Assembly (NCBI GenBank): GCA_046351555.1 | Contig: JAXLYI010000025.1 | Coordinates: 127,370-191,369 of the forward strand | Source of the DNA: CAISKJ01 sp046351555 | GTDB taxonomy: Bacteria > Myxococcota_A > Polyangia > Polyangiales > Ga0077539 | Reading direction: 5' to 3' | Length of the DNA stretch: 64,000 bases | In this document: in pieces, positions 52,264-61,339 of the stretch | How the letters are laid out: each line of letters begins with the position of its first letter | How positions within the stretch are numbered: the stretch's first letter is position 1 | Made by a program: the position numbers and the translations under genes | Notes under the pieces: generated by a model | Told to the model about the DNA's origin: nothing | Databases searched by the model: none | The model's input: the letters and a program-made list of their open reading frames with translations, nothing else

Positions 52264-53367
52264 TCAGCGCACTTCGACCGCGGCGCTCACCGACACGGAG
52301 ACGCGGACCGACACGTTGACGCTCGCGACGGCCGACGCCGCCGCCTGCGAGGCCGCGTACGCGCACGCCGCCGCGCCCGCGCTGAGGTCGCCGAGCGCGC
52401 GGGGGAGCCCGTCGGCCGCCCGCGCCATCTCCGCGCCCGACCGCGCCGCGCGCTCGAGCTGCGTGCGGAGCCCAGCCACCGTGCGGAAGCCGCCCGCGAT
52501 GGCCGCCTGCACCCGCGCCGCGCGCGCCGCCGCGTCGCCCGTCACGTCGCCGCCGAGCGTCATGCGCATCGCGCCGGGCGTGCACTGCGCGCGGGCATCG
52601 AGGCGCGCGTCGCAGGCCGCGCGGCAGTCGGCGTGGAGCTGCGGCGGGCGGACGTGGCCCGTGCAGTAGGGCTCGGTGAAGCGGACGCTGCACGACCCGC
52701 GGCACTCGCCCGCGCACGAGCCCGACGCCTGCGCGACGCAGCGGCCCTGGCAGGTGCCCGAGCAGTTGCCCTGGGCGTCGTAGGCGGAGCAGGTGCCCTC
52801 GCAGGTCCCGTTGCAGGCGCCGCTCACGTCGACGGCGCAGCGGCCGGTGCACGCGGCCGAGCACGAGCCGCGGAGCTCGCCGCCCTCGCACTGGAGGTCG
52901 ACCTGGCCCGGGGTGTAGGTGGCGTCGCACTGGGCCGCGCAGGTGGCGTAGGCGTCGACGCTCACGCGGCACACCGGCGGGGTGACGGTCACCTCGGCGC
53001 GCGCGCTGACGCCGCCGCGGATGGCCGTGAGGTCGTCGCGGAGCTGCTGGGCGGCGCGCGCGCAGAGGGCCTCGGTGGGGTTGGCGGCCGTCGTGGCCGC
53101 GGCGATGTCGGCGACGGGCACCTCGAGCGCGCCCGCCATCTGCCGACAGCCCGTGAGGAGCTGGAGGTTGAGCTGGTTGGCCGCGTCGGCGAACTGGTTG
53201 ACGGAGATGACGAAGGCCTCGACGCGCTCGGCCGCGGCGCTGGCGCCGAGGTCGCCGCCGCAGGTGGGCGGGATGGTGGCCGCGCCGCCCCGCTGCGAAG
53301 GGGGAACGGCGCAGCCGACGGCGGCGAGCGCGAGGAGTCCGAACGAGGTGTGGCGGGCGTGGCGCAT
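52264..53367 (-). CDS. Cys-rich lipoprotein with CxGxC repeats
   Basis: 367 residues. Signal FGLLALAAVGCAVP (lipobox VGC). The middle (about 165-275) carries roughly eleven Cys-Gly units: CSAACTGRC, CNGTCEGTC, CSGTCQGRC, CAGECRGSC, a repetitive disulfide-rich module. N- and C-terminal parts are Ala-rich helices, and the C-terminus ends in Val/Ser alternation (ASVNVSVRVSVSVSAAVEVR), which would form a beta strand. Common secreted style in Polyangiales; function unknown. The start at 53367 gives the only good signal sequence. Confidence 0.7.
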   Translation of the reverse strand: MRHARHTSFGLLALAAVGCAVPPSQRGGAATIPPTCGGDLGASAAAERVEAFVISVNQFADAANQLNLQLLTGCRQMAGALEVPVADIAAATTAANPTEALCARAAQQLRDDLTAIRGGVSARAEVTVTPPVCRVSVDAYATCAAQCDATYTPGQVDLQCEGGELRGSCSAACTGRCAVDVSGACNGTCEGTCSAYDAQGNCSGTCQGRCVAQASGSCAGECRGSCSVRFTEPYCTGHVRPPQLHADCRAACDARLDARAQCTPGAMRMTLGGDVTGDAAARAARVQAAIAGGFRTVAGLRTQLERAARSGAEMARAADGLPRALGDLSAGAAACAYAASQAAASAVASVNVSVRVSVSVSAAVEVR

Positions 53368-53473
53368 GCCGCGAGTAGGCGCGAAATGGGCGGGGGAGTT
53401 CAAGGGGTTTGTCGAGGGCGGGGTCGGGGTTCCCGGTGACGTTTGCGGGGGGCTTCGGTGATACTCGCGGGCG

Positions 53474-54709
53474 ATGCTCTCCTTCGAAGACGCGCCGGCC
53501 ATCGAGCTCGTGAAGACCTCCCCCAAGGGCCCGCGCCGCCGCTGCCGGCTCTCGGTTGACGGGCTCGACGTCGTCACCGAGGCGGGCCCCGAAGGCAAGG
53601 CCCTCAAGGCGTCCCGGAAGAGCTTCCCCAGCGCGCAGGAGGCCCGCGTCGCGTGGGACAAGGCCGTGCGCGAGAAGCTCCGCGACGACTTCGCCTTCGT
53701 GCGGCCCTTCGAAGAGACCCCCGTCGGCGGGCTGTTGCTCTGCGCCTTCGCGTCGGGCGCGGGTGCCGGCACGCTGCTGGACTTCTCCCTCGACGGCCGC
53801 CTCGCGGTGACGGTGGGCAGCGACGCGAAGCTCACCGCGTACTGGGTGGAGGTGATCGAGGTGGCCACGGGCGCGCGCCGGCGCGTGTTCGAGCGGACGG
53901 TGCTCGCGCGGCAGGGGTTCGTCCACGCGGTGTTCTTCGACGCGGCCGGGGAGGCGGTGTACCTCGCGCCGCAGGAGGAGACGCTCCGGGTCGACCTCGC
54001 GACCGGCGCCGCGACCCGCGTGGCGGGCTACGACGAGCACCGGACCGCGCGCTTCAACCCCTTCGTGGTGCGGCCCCACGCCGACCTCGCCCGCCGCCGC
54101 GTGGTGGTGTTCGACGCCGGCGACCACGTCCGCGTGCTCGACCCTGCGCACCGCCCCATCTTCTCCGTGTGCGTCGCGTCACCGACCACCGAGTGCCGCG
54201 CCGCAGAGATCTCCCCTTCGGGGCGCCTCCTCGCGCTCTACCGGGTGAGCCGCGGCGTCGTCTACAACCACGACGACGCGAGGCACGACGACACCAGCGT
54301 GGTCGAGGTGTGGGACGTCGACGCCGGCTCGCTGCGCGCGTCGCTCCCGATGCCCCGGCAGGTCGACGGGGTGGGCCTCTCCCCCGACGACGCGACGCTG
54401 CTGGTGAGCGAGCAATACGCGAAGGGGCCGATCGCGTACGACCTTGCCACCGGCGCCGAGCGCTGGCGCCTCACCGAGCCTTACCGGCCGGACGAGCTGG
54501 CCCAGTGCCACGACTGGGCGTACTCGCCCGACGGATCGCTCCTCGCGGTGGGGCACGGCGTGACCGGGCTCTACGACGCCGCGACGCGCGCCCCCGTCGC
54601 CCTCGAGCCCGCGGGGATGTACCGGACGCCGGCGGTTCGCTTCTCCGCCGACGGGTCGCGCCTCGCGTCGGCCGAGGGCGGGCTCTGCGTCGTTCGGCGG
54701 GTGCGGTAG
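53474..54709 (+). CDS. WGR-like N-terminal domain plus beta-propeller protein
   Basis: 411 residues. Residues 10-75 resemble a WGR domain (RCRLSVDGLDVVTEAGPEGK, then KSFPSAQEARVAWDKAVREK), a nucleic-acid/protein-binding module. The rest shows WD/YVTN-like blades: DFSLDGRLAVTVGSDAKLTA, AEISPSGRLLALYRVSRGVV, VGLSPDDATLLVSEQYAKGP, AYSPDGSLLAVGHGVTGLYD, RFSADGSRLASAEGGL. No signal peptide, so cytoplasmic. Many myxobacterial genomes have such WGR proteins with repeat domains; biological role unknown. Confidence 0.7.
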   Translation: MLSFEDAPAIELVKTSPKGPRRRCRLSVDGLDVVTEAGPEGKALKASRKSFPSAQEARVAWDKAVREKLRDDFAFVRPFEETPVGGLLLCAFASGAGAGTLLDFSLDGRLAVTVGSDAKLTAYWVEVIEVATGARRRVFERTVLARQGFVHAVFFDAAGEAVYLAPQEETLRVDLATGAATRVAGYDEHRTARFNPFVVRPHADLARRRVVVFDAGDHVRVLDPAHRPIFSVCVASPTTECRAAEISPSGRLLALYRVSRGVVYNHDDARHDDTSVVEVWDVDAGSLRASLPMPRQVDGVGLSPDDATLLVSEQYAKGPIAYDLATGAERWRLTEPYRPDELAQCHDWAYSPDGSLLAVGHGVTGLYDAATRAPVALEPAGMYRTPAVRFSADGSRLASAEGGLCVVRRVR

Positions 54710-54757
54710 CGACGCCCGTTGGAGGCGCCCTCCGTCCGCTGGTAGCGTCCTCGCCGC

Positions 54758-56083
54758 GTGACGCGCTCCGCCCTCGTCGCCTGCTTCGCGGCCCTCGCCC
54801 TCGCGTGCTCCGGCGCGGGCGCGCGGCGCGAGGCGCTCGTCCGGGCGGCGATCCCCGGCGGCGGTTCGGCGCCTCTCACGCCCGCCGAGGCGCGCCGCGT
54901 CGCGCAGATGGCCGCGTCGCCGATGGCCTTCTACCGCGCGACGATCGAGCTCCAGCGCCGCGACTGGGAGGACGCGTCGACGGGCCTCGCGCGCACGCGC
55001 TTCCCGCTCGCTTCGCTGCGCGCGTATGGTGTCGGCGACGCCCACGTCGAGAACTTCGGCACCCTCCTCGGTCGCGACGGGCGCGTCACCCTGGAGGTCG
55101 ATGACCTCGACGCCGCCGGCCCCGTCGCTCCCCTATGGGACCTCCGCCGCCTCGTCGTCAGCCTCTGCCTCGCCGCCCGCGCCGCCGGCCTCCCCGCCGC
55201 CGCGTGGCGCGACGTCGTTCGTGACGCGTCCCTCGCCTACGCCGCGGCGCTCACCGGGGCCGAGGCCGACGCCTCCGCCCCGCTGCTCGATGACCTCCTC
55301 CGCCGCGCCGCCCGGGACGCCGCCGCGCGCGACGAGCTGCGCGAGCTCACCGTCGTCGGGCCCGAGGGGAGGCGACTGCGCCGCGGCCTCGTCGACGACG
55401 TGCGACTCGACGACGTCTCCTCGGAGGCGCTTCGCGAGTTGCCGGCGCTCGTCGCGCGGTACCGGGAGACGCTGACGTCGCCGCCCGAGCCGGGAGTCTT
55501 CACGGTGCTCGACGCGGCGCGGTCACTCGGGCGGGGCGGGGCCACGCAGGGTAGGGGGCGGCTGCTGCTGTTGTTGCGCGGCGCGGGCGACGGCCCCGAC
55601 GACGACGTGATCGTGGAGGCGAAGGCGCTCGACGGCGCGGCGGAGACGGAGGTGGCGCGGGTGCTCGGCGCGCGCGCTGCCCTGTGGACGCGGCCCGACG
55701 CCGACCCGTACTGGGGCGCGGCGGCGTGGGGGCGGTGCCCGGTGCAACTGCGCGCGGAGACGGCCGCGGCGAAGGGGGTTCGGGTGTCGCGGATGCGCGG
55801 GGCCTTCGCGGCGCCCGAGGCGATGCGGGCGCTCGGGCGGGCGCTCGGGGGGAGGCTCGGCGCGATCCACCGGCGGACGCTCGCGGGGGCGCGCGAGGCG
55901 CTCGACGCGGTCGCGGCCGACCCGGGAGGGTTCGCCGACGAGCAGGCGGCGGCGGCGCTTCGCTACGCGGACCAGGTGGTGGACGACCACGCGCGCTTCC
56001 GTGGGCTGGCGGCGGGGGCGGGCGAGGGGGCCGGGGCGGCGCGGCGGGGGGACGCGCGCTGCCCGCGGTTCGAGGCGCCGTGA
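54758..56083 (+). CDS. DUF2252 family protein, predicted lipoprotein
   Basis: 441 residues, GTG start, with a short lipoprotein signal (FAALALACSG). The DUF2252 core includes MAFYRATIELQRRDW, the phosphotransferase-like motif GDAHVENFG (about residue 93) and DLDAAGPVAPLWDLRRL (metal-site Asp). The fold is related to protein-kinase-like and aminoglycoside phosphotransferase enzymes; the activity of this family is unknown. An exported kinase-like protein is odd because ATP is lacking outside the cytoplasm. The C-terminal tail is low-complexity. Confidence 0.75.
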   Translation: MTRSALVACFAALALACSGAGARREALVRAAIPGGGSAPLTPAEARRVAQMAASPMAFYRATIELQRRDWEDASTGLARTRFPLASLRAYGVGDAHVENFGTLLGRDGRVTLEVDDLDAAGPVAPLWDLRRLVVSLCLAARAAGLPAAAWRDVVRDASLAYAAALTGAEADASAPLLDDLLRRAARDAAARDELRELTVVGPEGRRLRRGLVDDVRLDDVSSEALRELPALVARYRETLTSPPEPGVFTVLDAARSLGRGGATQGRGRLLLLLRGAGDGPDDDVIVEAKALDGAAETEVARVLGARAALWTRPDADPYWGAAAWGRCPVQLRAETAAAKGVRVSRMRGAFAAPEAMRALGRALGGRLGAIHRRTLAGAREALDAVAADPGGFADEQAAAALRYADQVVDDHARFRGLAAGAGEGAGAARRGDARCPRFEAP

Positions 56084-56141
56084 CGGGGATTGACAAGCGG
56101 GCGCCCGGCGACGACCCTCCGCGCGCAACGGAGGCCCCGCG

Positions 56142-56651
56142 ATGAAGCGTTTCACGATGACGCACGAGTTCAACTGCTCCCCCGACACCTTCTGGAAGCT
56201 CAACTTCGACCGGGAGATGAACGAGCAGATGTACAAGAAGGGCCTCGGCTTCCCGGAGTACACGGTGACCGAGCAGCGCGAGGACGACCGGGAGATCTTC
56301 CGCCGCACGCAGGCGACGCCGACCATCAACGCGCCCGCGGTGGTGCAGAAGGCGATGGGCTCGGGCTTCCGCTACACCGAGGAGACGCGCTTCAACAAGG
56401 GCACCAAGGTGCTGACGTTCAAGGGCATCCCGAGCGTGATGGCCGACAAGCTCACCACCGACGGCACGATGCGGGTCGACCCGATCGCCGACGGCAAGCG
56501 CTGCCGCCGCACCATCGAGGTCGCCATCGACGCGAAGATCTTCGGCGTCGGCGGCGTCTTCGAGTCGACCGCGGAGGACAACATGCGCCAGTCGTACGAC
56601 AAGTCCGCGGCCTTCATGAACAAGTGGATCGCCGAGAAGAACCTCGCCTGA
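56142..56651 (+). CDS. DUF2505 family protein (START/SRPBCC-like)
   Basis: 169 residues, cytoplasmic. The family start MKRFTMTHEFNCSPDTFWKL and the following alternating strands (YTVTEQREDDREIFRRTQAT; TMRVDPIADGKRCRRTIEV) and terminal helix (SAAFMNKWIAEKN) match DUF2505, a helix-grip fold thought to bind hydrophobic ligands. ATG at 56142. It is the first gene of a tight plus-strand unit: the MFS gene begins 4 bases after its stop. Possibly accessory to transport of a lipophilic compound (inference). Confidence 0.8.
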   Translation: MKRFTMTHEFNCSPDTFWKLNFDREMNEQMYKKGLGFPEYTVTEQREDDREIFRRTQATPTINAPAVVQKAMGSGFRYTEETRFNKGTKVLTFKGIPSVMADKLTTDGTMRVDPIADGKRCRRTIEVAIDAKIFGVGGVFESTAEDNMRQSYDKSAAFMNKWIAEKNLA

Positions 56652-56655
56652 CCCG

Positions 56656-57921
56656 TTGACCGACCCGCCCCCCGCCGCGCCCGACCCGTCGCCCCACGCG
56701 CTCTTCGCGCAGCCCGATTTCGTCCGCTTCCAGCTCGCCCGCTTCGTCAGCACCGTCGGCACGCAGGTGTCGTCCGTGGCCGTCGGCTGGGAGGTGTACG
56801 AGCGCACGCGTTCGAAGCTCGACCTCGGCTACGTGGGGCTCGCGCAGTTCGTCCCCGGCGTCGCGCTCGCGCTGGTGACGGGCGCCGTCGCCGACCGCTT
56901 CGACCGCCGCCGCGTCGTCGCGCTCTGCCACGCCGCCACCGCCCTCTGCTACGCGGCGCTCTGGGCGCTCTCCCGCGCGCGGCCGGCGTCGCTCGCGCCG
57001 GTGTTCGCCACGCTCGTGGCCTTCGGGGCGACGCGGGCGTTTCTCGGGCCCGCCAACCAGTCGCTCCTGCCGCGGCTCGTGCCGCCGGCGCAGCTCGGCC
57101 AGGCGCTCGCGATGGGGTCGACCGTGTGGCAGGTGGCAGCCGTGTCGGGCCCCGCGCTCGGGGGCCTGCTCTTCGGGCTGCACCGCGGCGGCGCGTACCT
57201 CGTCTCCGCCGCGTGCGCGCTCACGTCCGCCGCGCTCGCGCTGTCGCTCGGCGTGAGCGGCGCGCCGACCACCGCCCCCCCGCGTCGCCCGGGGTGGGAC
57301 GAGCTCCTCGCGGGCGTCCGGTACGTGCGGGGCAACCCCGTCGTGCTCGGCGCCGTCACGCTCGACCTCTTCGCCGTGCTGCTCGGCGGCGCGGTGGCGC
57401 TGCTGCCGGTGTTCGCGCGCGACGTGCTCCACGCGGGGGTGCTGGGCCTCGGGGCGATGCGCGCGGCGCCGGCGGTGGGCGCGGGGCTGATGGCGCTGTG
57501 GCTCGCGTACCGGCCCCTCGGGCGGCGCGCGGGCAAGACGCTGCTCGTGGCGGTGGGGGTGTTCGGCGCGGCGACGGTGGCCTTCGCGCTCTCGCGGGAC
57601 GTGGCGTTGTCGGCGGCCGCGCTGGCGGTGACGGGCGCCGCGGACATGGTGAGCGTGGTGGTGCGGCAGCACGTGGTCCAGCTCGCGACGCCCGACGCGA
57701 TGCGCGGGCGGGTGAGCGCCGTCAACCTGGTGTTCATCAGCTCGTCGAACGAGCTCGGGGAGTTCGAGTCGGGGGTGACCGCGGAGTGGCTCGGGCCGGT
57801 GAAGGCCGCCCTCCTCGGCGGCGTCGGGACGCTGCTGGTGGTGGCGCTCTGGTGGCGCTACTTCCCCGCGCTGCGCGACGTCGACCGGCTCTCCGACCTG
57901 CGCGCGAAGGAGCCCGCGTGA
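56656..57921 (+). CDS. MFS transporter, EntS (MFS_3) type
   Basis: 421 residues with TTG start. About 12 hydrophobic helices; cytoplasmic loops RFDRRRVVAL after helix 2 and YRPLGRRAGKTLL in the second half, and the N-terminal motif FVSTVGTQVSSVAVGWEVYE, fit the enterobactin-exporter-like branch of the major facilitator superfamily. It uses the proton gradient to export small molecules. The following ABC ATPase gene overlaps its stop (GTGA). Together with DUF2505 it makes a three-gene unit, perhaps for siderophore or lipophile export and import. Confidence 0.85.
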   Translation: MTDPPPAAPDPSPHALFAQPDFVRFQLARFVSTVGTQVSSVAVGWEVYERTRSKLDLGYVGLAQFVPGVALALVTGAVADRFDRRRVVALCHAATALCYAALWALSRARPASLAPVFATLVAFGATRAFLGPANQSLLPRLVPPAQLGQALAMGSTVWQVAAVSGPALGGLLFGLHRGGAYLVSAACALTSAALALSLGVSGAPTTAPPRRPGWDELLAGVRYVRGNPVVLGAVTLDLFAVLLGGAVALLPVFARDVLHAGVLGLGAMRAAPAVGAGLMALWLAYRPLGRRAGKTLLVAVGVFGAATVAFALSRDVALSAAALAVTGAADMVSVVVRQHVVQLATPDAMRGRVSAVNLVFISSSNELGEFESGVTAEWLGPVKAALLGGVGTLLVVALWWRYFPALRDVDRLSDLRAKEPA

Positions 57922-58700
57922 CCGCGCTCGCGGCCGAGGGGCTCACCTGGCGCTACGGCGACGGCCCGCCCGTGCTGCGGGGCGTGGACGTGACGGTCGC
58001 GCGCGGCGAGGTGCTCGGCGTGGTGGGGCCCAACGGCGCGGGCAAGAGCACGCTGCTGCGCCTGCTCGGCGGCGTGGCGAAACCGCAGGGCGGCGCGGTG
58101 CGGGTGCTCGGCGACGACGTCGCGTCGCTGCCGCGCGCGGAGCTCGCGCGACGGGTGGCGCTGGTGGCGCAGCGCGAGCGGGTGCCGGCGGGGCTCACGG
58201 TGCGCGAGGTGGCGGCCCTCGGGCGCGCGCCGCACACGGGGTGGTTCGGGGTGCTCGGGGCGCGCGACGAGGAGGCGGTGGCCCGCGCGCTCGCCCGCTG
58301 CGACCTCGCGGGCGACGGGGGGCGCGCGTTCGAGGCGCTCTCGGGCGGCGAGCAGCGGCGGTGCCTCGTGGCCCGCGCGGTGGCGCAGGAGGCCGCGGTG
58401 ATGCTGCTCGACGAGCCGGTGGCGGCGCTCGACCTCGCGCACCAGCTCGCGGTGTGCGAGCTGCTGGTGGAGCGGGCGCGGGAGGGCGTCGCGGTGGTGG
58501 CGGTGCTCCACGACCTCAACCTCGCGGCGCGCTGCTGCGACCGGCTGCTGGTGCTGCGCGACGGCGCGGCGAGCGCGGCGCCGGTGGCGGAGTTCGTGAC
58601 CGAGGGGCGCGTGCGCGAGGTGTTCGAGGTCGACGCCCACGTCGGCGCGTGCCCGGGCGACGGGCGGCCCTTCGCGGTCGCGTGGCGCCGCGCGCAGTAG
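57918..58700 (+). CDS. ABC transporter ATP-binding protein, iron/cobalamin (FecE/BtuD) type
   Basis: 260 residues. Walker A GPNGAGKST (about residue 36-44), Q-loop VALVAQRERV, signature LSGGEQRR (about 140), Walker B AVMLLDEPVAALD and switch His in VLHDLNLAARC. The sequence around REVAALGRAPHTGWFG is typical of FecE/HmuV/BtuD ATPases, which work with FecCD-type permeases and a periplasmic binding protein. Neither is in view, so partners must be elsewhere. GTG start overlaps the MFS stop. Confidence 0.85.
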   Translation: MTALAAEGLTWRYGDGPPVLRGVDVTVARGEVLGVVGPNGAGKSTLLRLLGGVAKPQGGAVRVLGDDVASLPRAELARRVALVAQRERVPAGLTVREVAALGRAPHTGWFGVLGARDEEAVARALARCDLAGDGGRAFEALSGGEQRRCLVARAVAQEAAVMLLDEPVAALDLAHQLAVCELLVERAREGVAVVAVLHDLNLAARCCDRLLVLRDGAASAAPVAEFVTEGRVREVFEVDAHVGACPGDGRPFAVAWRRAQ

Positions 58701-58717
58701 GGCCCCGCCGACGTCGC

Positions 58718-59613
58718 TCAGAAGAACTCGTCGGGGTCGTGCCAGTCGGTCACCTGCGGGGGGCAGCAGCGGTCGACCCAGGTGCGCCACTGGCGGTGCG
58801 ACCCGATGCGCCGCATGAGGGCGCCGACGACGCGCGCCCAGGGCGGCCGCGGCGGGGCGAGCTGCGCGACGGCGCCGGGCTCGCCCACGCGCGCGGCGAG
58901 GGAGGCGACGTAGTCCATCTGGCGGTAGGCGGCGAGGGCCACCATCGCCTTGAGCAGCGTGGCGCGGTCGGCGCCGCGCAGGCGGGCCTCGTGGACGTAG
59001 AGCGCGTCGCCGTGGACGAGCGTGCCGCCGTCGGCCACCGAGGTGGCGAAGCGCCGCCAGAAGGCGCGGCGCAGCCCGAGCAGCAGCCAGCCCCGCGCGC
59101 GCATGTGCTGGTCGACGTCGTGGAAGAGCGGCTGCCCTCGTAGAGCGACTGGAACTCCACCTCCGTCTCGAGCACCAGCGCCCCGCCGAGCGCGCGCTCC
59201 GCGCCGCGCAGGATGCCGAGCTCCGCGCCCTGCACGTCGAGCTTGATCGCGTCGGGCGCGAAGCCCTCGCGGTCGCACACGAGGTCGAGCGTGGTCACCG
59301 TCACGGGCACCCTTCGCTCGACCGTGAGCTGCGCGCCGAAGGGGAAGTCGCGCACCAGGGCCTCGTTGGGCGGGTACACGCTGCTCGACCCGGGGTCGCG
59401 CGTGAGGTGGAGCGTCGTGCGCGCGCCGTCCTCCGGGCCGAGCGCGTAGGGGAGGTAGCGGACGCCCGTCGCCCCGCGGTTGAGCCGCTCGCACTCGGCC
59501 GCGTCGGCGTCGAAGCCGATCGCCCGAACCGGCGCGCCGCAGCGCCTCCAGCGTGGGTGGAGCCCGCCGCGGGCCCCGACGTCCACCAGCGACAGCGCGG
59601 GGAAGCTCACCAT
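58718..59613 (-). pseudogene. FkbM family methyltransferase, one frameshift
   Basis: Start at 59613: MVSFPALSLVDVGARGGLHP. SAM-binding landmarks VDVGARGG, AIGFDADAAECERL and KLDVQGAELGILRGAERAL fit FkbM enzymes (O-methylation of sugars or polyketides). The frame is lost at three C (59135-59137): restoring one base turns YEGSRSS into YEGQPLFHDVDQHMRARGW and continues to 58718 with a C-terminal LRGADRATLLKAMVALAAYR. The break is in a homopolymer, so a sequencing slip is likely and the gene may be functional. Divergent from the alpha-oxoamine synthase gene. Confidence 0.78.
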
Positions 59614-59953
59614 GACGCCTCATCTCCTTGCTCCGCTCTTGCGGAATGAAGAGGTGGCGCGTCCCATATCACGGAGATTCTGGGGCTCGGGATGAAATGC
59701 CCTCGCGACGTGCGTGTGACGCTTCGCGCAGGGCTCTGCGCAGCGCGAGCGGTGCGCTGCGTGGTGCGCGAGGTGCGTTGAAGGTCGCGACGGATTTTTG
59801 GTTATCGTCGATTAATGGCGATACAAATCAAAAGCAGTGCAGCGAAGGGACAGTGTGCAAGACGACGTTGTAGCGTCTTCGCTGGCCCTGCGCGCCCGGT
59901 CGCGGCGCCCCGCGCGCAGGCCGCTGCGACCTGAACCGAAGGAGCGGAAGCAC
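59614..59953 (+). promoter_or_regulatory. 340-base divergent intergenic region, AT-rich centre
   Basis: Between the FkbM gene (minus) and the oxoamine synthase gene (plus). The stretch 59790-59835 (GGATTTTTGGTTATCGTCGA and on) is the most AT-rich part of the neighbourhood, the usual sign of a promoter, with TACAAA at 59823 as a weak -10 candidate. AAGGAG lies 9 bases before the ATG at 59954. Confidence 0.35.
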
Positions 59954-61249
59954 ATGATCGCACCGGAGCATCAACTCGTCGACGCGCTGATGTCGGAGGC
60001 CGTGAAGAACGGGCTCATCCACCTGACGACGGAGGACACGTACTACGACGGCCGCGTCATCACGCTCGAGGGCAAAGCCGTCTTGAACCTCGGCTCGTGC
60101 AGCTACCTCTCGCTCCAGCACGACCCGTCGCTGGTCGACGCGATGGTCGACGCCGCGCGGCGCTTCGGGACGCAGTTCTCCTCGTCGCGGGCGTACGTGA
60201 TGACGACGCTCTACGGGGAGGTGGAGGCGCTGCTCGGCGAGCTCTTCGGCTCGCCCGCGATCCTGACGCCGAGCACCACGCTGGCCCACCTCTCGGCGCT
60301 CCCGGTGCTCGTCGGACCGGGTGACGTCGCGCTCATCGACCGCCAGGCCCACCACAGCATGCAGACCGCGCTCGGCCTCGCCGCCGGCCGCGGCGCGCGC
60401 GTCGAGACCGTCTCCCACAACGACCTCGCCGCCCTCCGCGAGCGCGCGCTCGAGCTCTCCCGCGACCACGACGCCGTCTGGTACCTCTGCGACTCGCTCT
60501 ACAGCATGTACGGGGATTTCGCGCCGCTCGGCCAGCTCGTCGCGCTGCTCGACGAGGTGCCAAAGCTCCACCTCTACGTCGACGACGCGCACGCGACCGG
60601 GTGGTTCGGCCACCGCGGCCGGGGCTACGCGGCCGAGCGCCTGGAGGGGCACCCCCGGACGGCCTTCGCCACGTCGCTCTCGAAGTCCTTCGGCGCCAAC
60701 GGCGGCGCGCTCGTCATCCACGACCCCGAGCTGCGCCGCGTCGTCCACCACTGCGGGGGGCCACTCACCTTCTCGGGCCCGCTCCCGCCGCCGGTGCTCG
60801 GCGCGCTCGCGGCCTCCGCGCGGCTCCACCTCTCCGAGCGCCACGCGCCCCTCCAGGCCGCCCTCCTCGAGCGGATGGCCTTCGCGTCGAACCGCGCCGC
60901 CGAGCTCGGGCTCCCGATGATCAACGCGCCCGGCTCGCCCGTCCGCTTCCTCGCGGTCGGCGACGAGTCGGCGATGCACGCGATGGCCCGGGGCCTCCGC
61001 GCCGCCGGCTACTGGACCAACTCCGCCGGCTTCCCGGTCGTCCCCCAGGGGCGCTCGGGGATTCGCTTCACGCTCACCAACGCGCTCACGTTGGAGGACA
61101 TCGACGGCGCGCTCCGCACGATGGCCGAGATGCTCCCGCGCTGCCTCCAGGCCAGCGGCCAGACGGTCGACGCCTCGGCCCGCGCCTTCGACAAGATCCG
61201 CAGCCGGCTCAACTACTCCACACTCCCGGCGCCCCGCATCGAGGAGTGA
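59954..61249 (+). CDS. Alpha-oxoamine synthase family aminotransferase (PLP enzyme)
   Basis: 431 residues. ATG at 59954 has a good AAGGAG ribosome site; an earlier in-frame ATG at 59837 would add a Arg-rich, unlikely leader. PLP-fold landmarks: YLSLQHDPSLVDAM, SSRAYVMTTLYGEVEALLGE, DRQAHHSMQ, LYVDDAHATGWFG (Asp and His near PLP) and TSLSKSFGANGG with the Schiff-base Lys at about residue 243. The family condenses an amino acid with an acyl-CoA or acyl-carrier thioester (BioF, 2-amino-3-ketobutyrate ligase, serine palmitoyltransferase). The subtype is not certain; a sphingolipid-like or secondary-metabolite role is possible given the neighbouring FkbM methyltransferase. Confidence 0.85.
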   Translation: MIAPEHQLVDALMSEAVKNGLIHLTTEDTYYDGRVITLEGKAVLNLGSCSYLSLQHDPSLVDAMVDAARRFGTQFSSSRAYVMTTLYGEVEALLGELFGSPAILTPSTTLAHLSALPVLVGPGDVALIDRQAHHSMQTALGLAAGRGARVETVSHNDLAALRERALELSRDHDAVWYLCDSLYSMYGDFAPLGQLVALLDEVPKLHLYVDDAHATGWFGHRGRGYAAERLEGHPRTAFATSLSKSFGANGGALVIHDPELRRVVHHCGGPLTFSGPLPPPVLGALAASARLHLSERHAPLQAALLERMAFASNRAAELGLPMINAPGSPVRFLAVGDESAMHAMARGLRAAGYWTNSAGFPVVPQGRSGIRFTLTNALTLEDIDGALRTMAEMLPRCLQASGQTVDASARAFDKIRSRLNYSTLPAPRIEE

Positions 61250-61339
61250 CGCCCCCGCCGGGGGGCCGTCCGATCCCGGGCCAGCCTCGAACTATCTCGA
61301 CACGCGGCCTTGGGGCTTTGCGATACGGTCGCCGCGGTG

